Part shown: positions 11,956-21,544 of the stretch, piece after piece
Numbering within the stretch: position 1 is the stretch's first letter
Layout of the letters: each line of letters opens with the position of its first letter
DNA from: Corinectria fuckeliana
Taxonomy: Eukaryota > Ascomycota > Sordariomycetes > Hypocreales > Nectriaceae
Direction: 5' to 3'
Length of the DNA: 64,000 nt
Assembly (NCBI GenBank): GCA_019137255.1
Contig: WPDH01000141.1
Span: 1-64,000, forward strand
Program-made: the position numbers and the translations under genes
Notes under the pieces: model-generated
Seen by the model: the letters and a program-made list of their open reading frames with translations, nothing else
What the model was told of the DNA's origin: nothing
The model's database searches: none

Positions 11956-13830
11956 TCAATCGATAAGTAAGCGCAGGCTCGCCGGAACCGACTTGGGAGA
12001 AATGGTCTCCAACGGACGCTTGCGCATGGTAGGGGTCGAAGGAGAGTCTGAACCGGTGTCTTCGGCCATGGTTTCGCTCGACTGACGTATGAAGAGGAAG
12101 TTCTCTTGCGAGTTCTTTCGCAGGGGCCGCAGAGCGGGGAGCGCGCATATCTCATCGTGTTCGGCCTTGATAGCTCCGTTTAAAGACAGATCCATGCCCG
12201 CGCCGCCAAACTTCTTTCCCGCGGGGCGGCTTGCCAGGTTCTTGACTGCCCTGAACGGCATGACGGTGTTCTTGGGCGGGTTCTTCTTGGCGGGCTGCTT
12301 GGGTTTGCGGGCGCGAGGCTTGGTGGCCTTGGCTGGTTTGTCGACGCCGGACTGCTTACCACCAAATGGAATCGTCGTCTGCTTCGTCTTGCCAGGCCTC
12401 TTGACAGCTTTGATCCTGGGGCTAGCACTGGGTGTCGGGATGCCCTGTATCTGCTCAACCTGCTTCGGCTTGGCTGCGAGCGGGTCGTCGGTGTCGGGAT
12501 GGGTTTGGCTCGAGGGGATGTTGACGGCAAAGGTGGACTTGCGGCGGCGCTCCTGGCTCTCGCGATCCTCCTCTTGCGACACCAAGTAGTCGTCGCCAAT
12601 GGTGCAATCCCAGGGGGGCAGGGCGGCTAGACGAGCGACGTTATCGCACTTGGATCGCACTACAATGTCCCAGCAATCCTTGAAGTCGGCGCCCTTGGGT
12701 TCCGAGTCAACGTTGATCCAGACGGCAAGGCCGTTCCTCCGACCGCGAGCCACCTGGCACATTTCCTTGACAAGCCTGCGAGTTCCGGGGACCTTCAGGG
12801 TGGTGCCGACGACCAAGACGGCGTCCGGGCGCGTCTTGAGGTCGGCGCTGGAAACATTGCCGATGGCCTCCTCGTCCGGGTTGTACTCGTTGTACAGGAC
12901 GAATCTCGGGCGCAGCCTCCCAATGCCGTGGCTACGCTTCCCAGCGTGGGCCGTGCGGACCTCGTCATCCACCTCGCAGGTCCGGCAGAGCGGGGCCTCT
13001 GGGCCGTCGAAAACCTCGCCATTGAAGGGCTCGAGCTGGTTGCACTTGGTACAGACCATCTTCTCCAGGCCGCCGTGCAGCTGGATGGTGGCTGGCCAGG
13101 GCCCCTTGGGGTTGAGGGGAACGTTCGTGGCCAGAGGCTTCATGGACGTGTCGATGCAGTCGATGTTTTGCGAGTACAGGCGCAGCAGGCGGCCTTCCTG
13201 GGCTAGGGACGCAAGCAGGTGGTGGAAGGGCGTGGGCTTTGCAGTTTGCGTCATCTGGGCCATCTCCCTGACCATGGCGTGGAAGGACTGCGTCGACTCG
13301 TCGTGCTTGTAGACGGAGGCGTCGAAAAGGTGTTTGCCGGATCCCTTGAGTTTGTGCTGGCTCTTGGCGGTCGCGAACATGCCAGTGGACGAGCGGAAAT
13401 CGGGGATCCCTGCCGACACGGAGATGCCAGCACCGGCGATGACGACAATCTTCTTCTTCTTGCGGAGGGCGGTGACGAGCCTCTCCATGCGCCGATTGTC
13501 CTCGGGGCTGAACTCGCTGTCGGGTTTGGAGAGATCCAGATACTCCGTGGTGCGCTCCTTGGGGGGCGAGATCCTTCGCCTCTTGGCCGGGGGAGGGCCG
13601 TCGACGGAAATGTCGAATTTTCCGACGAGGTCGTCGTCATCGGAGATGGGGTCGCCCAACTTGATGGGAGACTGGATGCCCGACACGGTGGTGGAGGTTG
13701 GGGAGGGATAGCGGTTCGTGGGGTCAGGCATGTCGGGGGACGAAGGTAAGGAGGGTGTTTTGGAGAGGTTTGACAGCGGCGACGAAGGCGCTGAGCTTGC
13801 AGGAGCCGACAAGGGGCTCGAGGTGTCCAT
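11956..13830 (-). CDS. Sir2-family NAD-dependent deacetylase (Hst3/Hst4 type)
   Basis: A class I sirtuin that removes acetyl groups from lysine using NAD. One uninterrupted exon encodes 624 residues with an ATG start. The NAD-binding motif GAGISVSAGIPDFRS spans about residues 133-147, QNID is at 221-224, and the catalytic histidine is His252 in the segment LHGG. A zinc module is formed by Cys260/Cys263 and Cys282/Cys285, and the GTTLKVPG loop lies near 342-349. The short zinc-module spacing and IPDFRSSTGMF context fit the Hst3/Hst4 group, which in yeasts deacetylates histone H3 Lys56; this assignment is family inference. A disordered N-terminus with a basic patch (PPAKRRR) and a long Lys/Pro-rich C-terminal tail flank the catalytic core and suggest nuclear localisation. 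Confidence 0.9.
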   Translation of the reverse strand: MDTSSPLSAPASSAPSSPLSNLSKTPSLPSSPDMPDPTNRYPSPTSTTVSGIQSPIKLGDPISDDDDLVGKFDISVDGPPPAKRRRISPPKERTTEYLDLSKPDSEFSPEDNRRMERLVTALRKKKKIVVIAGAGISVSAGIPDFRSSTGMFATAKSQHKLKGSGKHLFDASVYKHDESTQSFHAMVREMAQMTQTAKPTPFHHLLASLAQEGRLLRLYSQNIDCIDTSMKPLATNVPLNPKGPWPATIQLHGGLEKMVCTKCNQLEPFNGEVFDGPEAPLCRTCEVDDEVRTAHAGKRSHGIGRLRPRFVLYNEYNPDEEAIGNVSSADLKTRPDAVLVVGTTLKVPGTRRLVKEMCQVARGRRNGLAVWINVDSEPKGADFKDCWDIVVRSKCDNVARLAALPPWDCTIGDDYLVSQEEDRESQERRRKSTFAVNIPSSQTHPDTDDPLAAKPKQVEQIQGIPTPSASPRIKAVKRPGKTKQTTIPFGGKQSGVDKPAKATKPRARKPKQPAKKNPPKNTVMPFRAVKNLASRPAGKKFGGAGMDLSLNGAIKAEHDEICALPALRPLRKNSQENFLFIRQSSETMAEDTGSDSPSTPTMRKRPLETISPKSVPASLRLLID

Positions 13831-16800
13831 GGCGGTGGTAGGAAGAGAAGAAGGTTCTTGTGTACGGGAAGGGAGACAGAATGAGAGTGAGTACCAAGCA
13901 AGGGCACCGGAGCGGAGGTCTATCTGGAGGAGGAACGAAAGAGGCGCGAACTAGTAGAACATGGCGCAGAATCAGGAGAATGCGGTACGGAGTAGGTAGG
14001 TCGGTAGCTGAGTCGAGGCGATGCGAGGCGGCAAAAGGCGCAGTCGTTGATAAAGCGAGGTTGCGTTTGGACGAGTGGGTGCGTGCGTGCGTGCGTGCGT
14101 GCGTGTGTTTTGTGTGTGTGAAGAGGCAATAACGGAGATGGGTAGATGCGAGGGAGGAGTCAAGAGAGGGAAGGAATATTATTTAACGGTCAGAATGGAT
14201 GACAACAATGGAACCTGGATGAACAATTCCAACCTAAACCTAGTACTTAGCGACCGGCGGGAGAGAGAGAGACGGGAGAGAGAGCGAGAGATGCGGTTCT
14301 CGATCGGCACCCGGAGTCGGGGGGGAGCCGAGTAATAGCGCGTAGGCCTAACTTGGTCGGTATTTTATTGTATTATTACGGCTATGACCACGGCACGGAC
14401 AGACCAACAAGGCACCGGGCGCGGAATCAATAAATCAATGGACAAAGCCGCCTCAGCGAGTGCCTCACTTCACTGCCTTGAGCCCAGTTCTGACTGGCCC
14501 CCAAAGGAACAAAGCCTCAAAGAACCCAACTATGTATGTCCCCTGAACGGCCCTGGTCCAGCGCCAGCCGGCCTCGTCAGTGGGGTCCATCCCATCCCCA
14601 CACCCCTCCCCTCCCCTCCCTTCCAGCTGCGGGTGGCTTTTGCCGCTCCATGTTTGTTGATATTTGGTGTTTGGGCCATTCATTACCCGGGAGTCTACGA
14701 CCCGTTACTACTATGCAGTATGTATGTACTGTGGGATGGCATCAAGGGTTCACGGAAGTCCATCATCGACAGTTTTCCATCTAGTAGAGTTTAGGAGGGT
14801 AGAGGAATCTCGGTAGTAGCCCTCCAGGTCCATAATCTAACATCATCTGGCATGCATTGACTTATTAATCCGCCAGTGGCTGGCATGGTTCGGCTAATTA
14901 CATAGTAGCTCCCCTCGACAAACAATCAACGGTCTCTAGCACCGGGTTTGGTTTTGGTGCTCTGGCAAACACAAACAGAAAGGAAGGGGAAAACTTGGTC
15001 CAAAATAGACCCCTGCAGATCTGACAACATGGAAAGTAACTTGCGTACCAAGTACTAAGTAGTGCATTGCCTTAGGTACCTAGCAATTTTTATTCAGCCA
15101 TTGTTTCCATGCGGCTAGGAAGATCGTCCGTCATGCCGCCGCTGAAGACTTGGCGTTTTCCGGTACATGCATGGAAGATGGACGGACCTGCATCTGTCAG
15201 TTATTAGACTAGATATGCTATTAAGCGAGCTTGCCTCAGACAGTCACGACACCACATTTCCACTCACATCTCTGGAATCTCTCCATCTAGTCATGAAACT
15301 GAGCCAATATCCACCCAATGCCCAAGACTGAACTATTGAGCCAGCCCCAGCGGTTAATACGGCCACGTGTTTGTGGAGCACGTCTCATGCTCGTCGGAAC
15401 CTCCGCTCATGCCACCAAGGTTCCGCCCAAGGTCTTTTCTGAAGCATGACGAAAAACCGAATTGTCGATGCGGCCTCCCAGGTTTCCCCACACGATCAGT
15501 GGGATATCTAGCAGTTTCCACTCACCGCGAATCAAAAGATCAAGCATTCAAAGAAAGTCGGATACCTGCCCGGCGGGTTCATCGCACGCAGTCGCACATC
15601 GTCGTAGCCACCACCACCACAGTTCGAACGTGATTCGGTTCGGTGGGAGCGATGGAAGGGTTGCTCAGAATGTCAGCGGGGATGAGATTAACGGTCCTTG
15701 CTATGCAAATGGGACATATGACCTCTCGCCGTGAAATCTAGTATGATTGCAGCCTCCGTGTAAGTCGAAATGCCGATATCCGTAGTATTTCAATAAAGGC
15801 ATATCCCCACCGGCATCATTGTACAGTAGACCCCCTAAATGTTTGTTGGATCAAGACCTAGAAGTGGGTCAGGCCTGGTTTTAAAGATACCCCAAACCAG
15901 AACTATTAAAGCTCTTAAAAATATACAAAAATAAGAAGGTAAACTCAATCATGATTCTGCTATTCAATGCAGGTTGTTTAATTTATTTATTCCTTACGGA
16001 TTCGTGGTTGCGTTGAGAAATTCAAGTAGTGATCCCTGCAGCTGGTACCGAACTAACAAACGACAGGGGTTCGACTGTGCTTCGTACTTCACCAACTCGT
16101 CATTCTTCATTCTTGTCTAACTGGTTGCCCGGAAACCCACCACCCTTGGCGTACTGTACTGTACAGTAGTCCGGGGGTGGTCTGGACTAGCTCCACTTCA
16201 CAGGGTCAGGGTCAGGGATCATTCTCCTCTCCTCACAGCCCAGCCCCGCACCATCTAACGCGAGAGACGCGCGCTGCCGCGTCCACGGCTACTGTTGAGT
16301 GTGTGAGTCGTAAATAACTTTAATAAAGGCGAGATGTCGAGGATCTGACAGGCTGACTTGCAAGAGCAGGCAGCTGTATTCCTGACATGGCGATGCTCTT
16401 TTTTTTTTCTGTTCGTGATACGAATGTCCCGTGTCCTCAGCTGGTAAACCCAGGTGATGCCGTCTCCCTACGGCATGTAAAGCCTCCGTCAATAGCTCAG
16501 CCCGAGCAACACCAGCTTAGTCTTCTTAATCGGGAACGTTGCCAGGCGCCGAAGCTCTTCCTAGTGGGTTGACAGAGTCGCGGGTTTTGAGACGTAAGTC
16601 GCAGCGTCCTCGAGGGTATCCCCCGCCAGGAGAAGGCCTTGACAGGGGATCCAAAGCACCATCCCGTCCGGGGTGTGGATGTTGAAGCCTCTCGTTTGCC
16701 TAAAAGGTCAATGGATTGCAAATAGGTTATCTACTAGGTGCCAAGCTCCAAACTGTTGTGGATTTTCAGGAGTTTTAGTCGCTACTATTTATTCGTTTCT

Positions 16801-16993
16801 CATATATCCTGCCTTTGCCTTCATCAATCAGGCAGATGTACTCGATGCTAGACCACCGACGTTGCAAGTAGGTTGCTAAAATAATGTTCGCTCGGAGAGG
16901 CGCATTTGTTCGGAATTTTACAGTATATATCTCGGGTATGTCCAGCCGTGTTACATGTTCTACAAGTGTTGCCCATCAGTTTACGTCTTTCCT
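13831..16993. other. 3.2-kb gene-poor region
   Basis: It lies between the 5' end of the sirtuin gene and the 3' end of PCP1. Reading frames here are short and do not resemble any family. It includes a GCGT microsatellite (14080-14106), a GA-rich run near 14262-14292, and an AT-richer patch at about 15830-16010 that could be an old, decayed insertion. A TACGGAGTA motif occurs at 13986-13994 in the sirtuin promoter. Confidence 0.45.
14080..14106. repeat. Tetranucleotide microsatellite (TGCG)n
   Basis: Six or more copies of TGCG in tandem, continuing into a TG-rich stretch to about 14120. It is a simple-sequence repeat located about 250 bp upstream of the sirtuin start codon, so it may lie in the promoter or 5' leader. 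Confidence 0.85.
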
Positions 16994-18691
16994 TTAGTTG
17001 CGCTCACCCGCTGGCTCGCCCGCTTCTTCCGAGGAGTCGACGGAGTTGTTCTTGTCTTGCCCGAACTCAATCAGCTTCTTCTCCCTTTCCGGGCGGCCCT
17101 TGTTGATGTACTCGATGCCGAGGATACCGGCCACCATGCCGACCAGATGCGACGTGATGTCGATCCTGAGCTTGGCCGTCTTGCCAAACGCCGCCAGCTG
17201 CGGCACGAAGATGAGCGCCAGGAACACGATGCCGTGCACGCCGTCCTGCGGCAGCCCAAAGATCTTGAAGCCGTCGGTGCGATGGTCCCAGAAGTAGGCC
17301 GCGAGAAGACCGAGCCCCGCGCCCGACGCGCCCAGCGACGAGAGGTGAAGCCACCCGCGCAGCGTGTACGCGGTCAGGCTGCCCAGGAAGCCGAGCGCAC
17401 CGCAGCCGAAGTAGAGCGCGAGGAAGTTGGCCCGGCCGACGTCCTCGTGGATCAGGCTGCCGACGACAAACAGCGGCACCATGTTGATGATGAGGTGGCC
17501 GAGCTTCTGGTGCGAGAAGGTCGCCGTGAACAGGGTGACGGGCTTGACCGTAGCCACGACGAAGAGCATGTAGCGGTTGAAGAAGGACCACAGCGGAGGG
17601 AACCGCCAGCCGATGTAGGTCACAACGTTGAGGGCGATGAGAGCACCCACGGTGGCATGCGCCGTCGAGATATCCGGGAAGAGTCGGTATCGGGCTTCGG
17701 GTTCTTCGTAAATCATGCCCACGGAGACGAAGAGTCCGAGAACAAGGGCGACGACGGTGGCTGATGGGAGGATGCGCTCCCAAGGCCTGAGATCCGGAGG
17801 TGCTTCTAGATCCGAAGTTGCCTTTTTGTGGTACTCCGCAATCTTGGGGTTCTCGATCTGTCGCTCCTCGCCGCTGACCTTGGCGAGCGGGCCAGCCGGT
17901 ACCTCTCCCCTAGTCAAGGCCGCTTGGCGCTCCTCCTCCTCGGCCGCCTCCTTCGCCTTCCGCTTAGCAATGTTCCGCGACCGCATCTCGTCAAGTTTGC
18001 TGTGGCCATACACAGGATCGGGCTGGTAGGCCTTGGCGGTGTCCTCCACCTTCTCCTCCTTTGCGTTGGCCTTTGCGCCCTTCTCCTCGGCCGCTTCCAT
18101 GTCTAGTTCCATCTGTGCCAGCTCGTCCTCGGCCCGCAGGCCCGCGTTCAAGACCTCTTCGACGGGGATCGACTTCCGCAGGTAGGCCAGGGCCTTGGCG
18201 ATCTGATCCTTGGTGTACTGCGCCGTGTGGATGGCAAAGGCCGGGTCCTCGAGGGTGCCGGCGACCCGGCGGCCGTGGAGAATTCGGAGCAGGTGGTTCG
18301 CCCGCTTGGCATTGATGCCCCGGCCAAAGACCTTGAGCACCTCCGAGTCGGCCAAGTCGAGGCTTCTGAACGACAGGCCGACCTGGTCCCGGTAGTCCTT
18401 GGGTAGGTCTTCGTACTTTCGAATCGTCTTATCGGAGAAGAGGGTCCGTCGGGTCACGGAGGGGTAATTCGACGCAAAGGCGGGATTGCGACACCTCGGG
18501 GTCGACGACGGCAGGCCTCGTCGGGATCTAGGCGCGCAGCCAGAAATCCATCGGGCGGACGAAAACGGTTGTGTGGGAGGAGTAGCGGTGGTGGTGGTGA
18601 TGGCGGTGACAGTGGCCGCTCTGGAACTCACGCCACGAAGGGCGCTCCTGAACCAGAGCCTGGACGAATTGGGACAGGCGAAGAGGCTCAT
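16994..18691 (-). CDS. PCP1: Mitochondrial rhomboid protease (Pcp1/Rbd1/PARL type)
   Basis: An intramembrane serine protease of the mitochondrial inner membrane; in yeast Pcp1 cleaves cytochrome c peroxidase and Mgm1, controlling inner-membrane fusion. From the ATG at 18691 the single exon encodes 565 residues; the reading frame remains open further upstream, but this start gives a basic, Ser/Arg-rich N-terminus typical of a mitochondrial presequence. A hydrophobic segment at about 307-328 precedes the rhomboid domain (about 345-530). The HxxxN-type element is HLIINM (399-404), the catalytic serine is Ser456 in GASGAG, and the catalytic histidine is His515 in SHLVGMVAG. A charged, coiled region at about 180-260 lies between the presequence and the membrane core, as in filamentous fungal orthologs. 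Confidence 0.92.
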   Translation of the reverse strand: MSLFACPNSSRLWFRSALRGVSSRAATVTAITTTTATPPTQPFSSARWISGCAPRSRRGLPSSTPRCRNPAFASNYPSVTRRTLFSDKTIRKYEDLPKDYRDQVGLSFRSLDLADSEVLKVFGRGINAKRANHLLRILHGRRVAGTLEDPAFAIHTAQYTKDQIAKALAYLRKSIPVEEVLNAGLRAEDELAQMELDMEAAEEKGAKANAKEEKVEDTAKAYQPDPVYGHSKLDEMRSRNIAKRKAKEAAEEEERQAALTRGEVPAGPLAKVSGEERQIENPKIAEYHKKATSDLEAPPDLRPWERILPSATVVALVLGLFVSVGMIYEEPEARYRLFPDISTAHATVGALIALNVVTYIGWRFPPLWSFFNRYMLFVVATVKPVTLFTATFSHQKLGHLIINMVPLFVVGSLIHEDVGRANFLALYFGCGALGFLGSLTAYTLRGWLHLSSLGASGAGLGLLAAYFWDHRTDGFKIFGLPQDGVHGIVFLALIFVPQLAAFGKTAKLRIDITSHLVGMVAGILGIEYINKGRPEREKKLIEFGQDKNNSVDSSEEAGEPAGERN

Positions 18692-19102
18692 TGTGAATGA
18701 AGAGATGCGCAAGGCGCGCTCTGGAGAGCCACGGGTGCAGCGGAGCCAGTTAAGGGCGGTCCAGCCAGCGTCGTGCGTGAGGAGGGGATGGTATGATGAG
18801 GACGCATGAATTAATTTAGAGTCGAGGGGCCGTGGAATTTTGGCAGGGGACGGGCGGGACAGGCACGGAGGCACGTACCGTTGCACTCCCAGCCGAACGC
18901 GCCACGCTTCGGAAGCCTGCGAACCCCGCCAAATCGCCATTCCATTCAACGGCTGCCCCGCGATCCTTGACACCTTCAAACCAAGAAAGCAAAGCACGAA
19001 GCAAAGCAGCTGTACGAGTTTCGGTCTCGACTTCCAACCCTCTGCGCATCTACTACACCTCCTTCACATCGCCCCAAGAGATACCCGCTGTCGCCCGCCG
19101 CC
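18692..19102. other. Divergent promoter between PCP1 and Tma17-like gene
   Basis: A 410-bp space between two start codons facing outward, probably a shared promoter. The PCP1 reading frame stays open across much of it, but without presequence-like or conserved text. Confidence 0.5.
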
Positions 19103-19702
19103 ATGTCATCCTCCGCCGACACCACCCCCATATCGCCCGCCCGCTTCGCCGCCGCCCTCAAAGACCTCTCGCTCGCCATGCTCCACCTCAAGGTCCTCGA
19201 GATCCGCAACTCCATCGCCCACCTGCAGTACTCCAACGACCAGCTCAAGCCCTTCGCCGAGGGCTCCGCGACCGCGCTCGACGCCGCAGGTGCCGCCCCC
19301 GACCAGGACTGCGTCGACGCCATCAGGGAGAACGACCAGGTCATCGACCGCATGGCCGAGCGCATCGCCATCATTCGCGTCGAGGTCGAGGACCGCGGTC
19401 TCAGCTGGGAGGAGTTCAAGAGCCGCGACGAGGCGGAGTCGAAGGAGGAGGACGAGCCTGCGACCACCAACGGTGCGCCCGCCGCCGCCACGACCGAAAC
19501 CACACCGGCGTCCGGCGACCCGTGGAGCGACGGCACTTTCCAGACGGGTACGATTCGAAATGGAGAGGTACACGTGGACCGCCCGGCTGGCCGGTCCGAA
19601 GGTGGCAGCTTGAGCGACGAGCAGCTCCGCCGGGCTTTGGAGGAGCGCATGCGGAATCTTGGGACGGAGGACGATGACGAGGAGGGGGGCATGCACCTGT
19701 GA
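19103..19702 (+). CDS. TMA17: Tma17/Adc17-like proteasome assembly chaperone
   Basis: A single exon with an ATG in CCGCC context encodes 199 residues. The segment LEIRNSIAHLQYSNDQL (about 33-49) and the later IRENDQVIDRMAERI (about 74-88) align by eye with the two conserved helices of yeast Tma17 (also called Adc17), which has the same order of an NSI-HL-SN motif followed by an REN motif. Tma17 is a stress-induced chaperone that helps pair Rpt6 with Rpt3 during assembly of the 26S proteasome base. This protein is longer than the yeast one, with an acidic, disordered C-terminus of about 90 residues. The family assignment rests on short motifs, so it is moderate; the gene itself is secure because of strong GC-biased third positions and clean structure. 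Confidence 0.65.
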   Translation: MSSSADTTPISPARFAAALKDLSLAMLHLKVLEIRNSIAHLQYSNDQLKPFAEGSATALDAAGAAPDQDCVDAIRENDQVIDRMAERIAIIRVEVEDRGLSWEEFKSRDEAESKEEDEPATTNGAPAAATTETTPASGDPWSDGTFQTGTIRNGEVHVDRPAGRSEGGSLSDEQLRRALEERMRNLGTEDDDEEGGMHL

Positions 19703-20326
19703 GGGAACCTGGGCCTTTCCGAAGCACGAATTTTTGCATGGACTGGCGTTTTAGGAGGCAAGGACAAAGAAAAGCATCATGACAGAATACCCCGAGACTT
19801 TACAAAAACAAAAAGCCTGGTATCGCAGGGAGTAGCATCAAGAGTGGCACAAGGACAAGGTACGCGTTTAAGGCAGGGACTAGGCTTCAAAATTTCCAAG
19901 TCAAGTTTGCTATTTTTGCACCTTTGCCAGCTTATCATACTGCTGAGCGATGATGCCCTGTGTAATAGAACCACACAATAAGGACACTTTTGTGGTTGCG
20001 CCGTGGGCGATGAACAAAGCAGACCGCCTTCCTTTAAAGAAACCAACATATAAGAAACAGCAAAATCCACATGCTCCAGCGCCTGATTGCTATGCGACCC
20101 AATGCCAATCCAGACCATTCCCATATAATGATGCTTAGTTGTAGACCAGAATGAGACCCAAGACAGAAGAAAATGACAAACTGAAACCAAAACGAAAGTC
20201 AAGAAGGGTGGGGGGGATGAGAGAGTATAAAAAGATGCGATTGAGGTAAGGCATCGCAGTGAAGGTAGCGAAGATTGTACTTGAGGGCAAATAGCTCTAG
20301 GCCATTGTTTGCAGAGTGAGTAATAA
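19703..20326. other. Convergent 3' region
   Basis: This is 620 bp between the converging ends of the Tma17-like gene and the next minus-strand gene. A 189-codon frame on the minus strand (19777-20346) begins with ATG but has poor composition and overlaps the neighbour's end; I read it as untranslated sequence. Confidence 0.5.
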
Positions 20327-21544
20327 CTAGTCGGTGTCGTCGCCAACTGGAGAGGCGGCGCCTGATAGCCTCTTTGCCCGGATGGATTTCCGCTTCGAGC
20401 GTTTTGAGGACATTCGGCTGGTGGTGTTGATGGGCCTCGTACTTATGATGGTTTCCAGGTTAGGCCGTTGCGCCGCATGACTGGATGTCGCGCGCCGCCC
20501 CAGCGTCATGGCACTCTGGGAGAAGGCAATTGGCTCGTCTGATTCGTCGTCTGACGACTCGGCTCCTGGCGGTGCGACTACCGGTCGCATTCGACTCATC
20601 CGCTTGTCACGGACATTATCCATCGAGTCGTCGGAAGCGTCGAAGGAGAGGCTGCGGGTCCGAGATATGCTCATGGAGCGGTTCGTCCGCGACATGAAAA
20701 GCGACTCGATCAATTCGGTCTCGGTGGGGTTGGTGTTCTCCTTCTTCAACTTCTCCATGACGAGCTTCTCGTGCACCAAGCGGCCGAGCTGGACGTCCTC
20801 GCCGACCAACGTCTTGCCGCTGGATTTGCTACCGGAGCTCCCTGCACGGCTAACGGGGATCTTGCCTTCCATGATCTTGGCAGGCGGCGGGGGTTGAAGC
20901 ATCCATCGGTGGGCGCTTTTGGATGGGATCTTGCTGCTGACGACGGGAGGGTGGTAGTCGTTGATGGGTGGGTTCTTGGGGGTAAAGTAGAACTCTCGTC
21001 GGTCCTCGTCCGTCACCTCCTTGTTGTCGATGCCGAGGGTGGATTCGATCAAGCGGCCGGCCGAGTCGCGCGCCTTTGAGATGGCCTCTATGAACTTCTG
21101 GCCGGACCACTGCCCCCATAACTCCTCATCCTCGCGTTGGTATCCTCGCCGGCGGTTCCAGTCGTCGGAGACGGCGTCATCTTCGGTCATGACGGTTGTG
21201 CTGGGGGCAATGTCGAGGCGACTCCCGCCGACGTTGGTGTGTTCAGAGACGTTGAGGGCGCAGCTGTCGCCGCCGGAGCTGGTGAGGCCACGCTGGCTCG
21301 AGTTCTTGCTGGCGGACTTCTTGGGGAGACTGGGCCCCATGGTGATTTCCTCTTGCCAGTAAGGATTCGTGTTGAAGGGCGACGGGTGCTGGTAGATGCC
21401 CGGCTGGTCGATCTCTAGCTTGGCCTTCTCCTGACGCTCCTTCTTGGCCTCGACACGGGCCTTCTGGCGATGGCGGACTTTGGCACATGGCGTGCAGGCG
21501 ACGATGTAGAAGACGGCGGATTGAAAGGCGATGGGGAAAGACAT
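20327..21544 (-). CDS. Conserved Pezizomycotina protein, function unknown
   Basis: A single exon with ATG start encodes 405 residues. The N-terminus has a short hydrophobic stretch (AFQSAVFYIVACTPCAK, about 6-22) containing a CTPC motif, followed by a Lys/Arg/Glu-rich helix. It could be a signal anchor or a lipid- or metal-binding hairpin. Conserved-looking blocks include YQHPSPFNTNPYW near 51-63 and WNRRRGYQREDEELWGQW near 128-145. The C-terminal third is Ser/Arg-rich with several RxxS motifs and a basic KRSKRK patch. I believe related proteins occur widely in filamentous ascomycetes without an assigned function; no catalytic domain is visible. Confidence 0.75.
   Translation of the reverse strand: MSFPIAFQSAVFYIVACTPCAKVRHRQKARVEAKKERQEKAKLEIDQPGIYQHPSPFNTNPYWQEEITMGPSLPKKSASKNSSQRGLTSSGGDSCALNVSEHTNVGGSRLDIAPSTTVMTEDDAVSDDWNRRRGYQREDEELWGQWSGQKFIEAISKARDSAGRLIESTLGIDNKEVTDEDRREFYFTPKNPPINDYHPPVVSSKIPSKSAHRWMLQPPPPAKIMEGKIPVSRAGSSGSKSSGKTLVGEDVQLGRLVHEKLVMEKLKKENTNPTETELIESLFMSRTNRSMSISRTRSLSFDASDDSMDNVRDKRMSRMRPVVAPPGAESSDDESDEPIAFSQSAMTLGRRATSSHAAQRPNLETIISTRPINTTSRMSSKRSKRKSIRAKRLSGAASPVGDDTD

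Noticed and set aside
18692..18997. Extending PCP1 to the upstream in-frame start
   Set aside because: The additional 102 residues lack presequence character and would consume most of the divergent promoter.
19777..20346. A 189-codon frame on the minus strand
   Set aside because: Lies in the 3' region of a real gene and overlaps its end; AT-rich codons, no recognisable motif.
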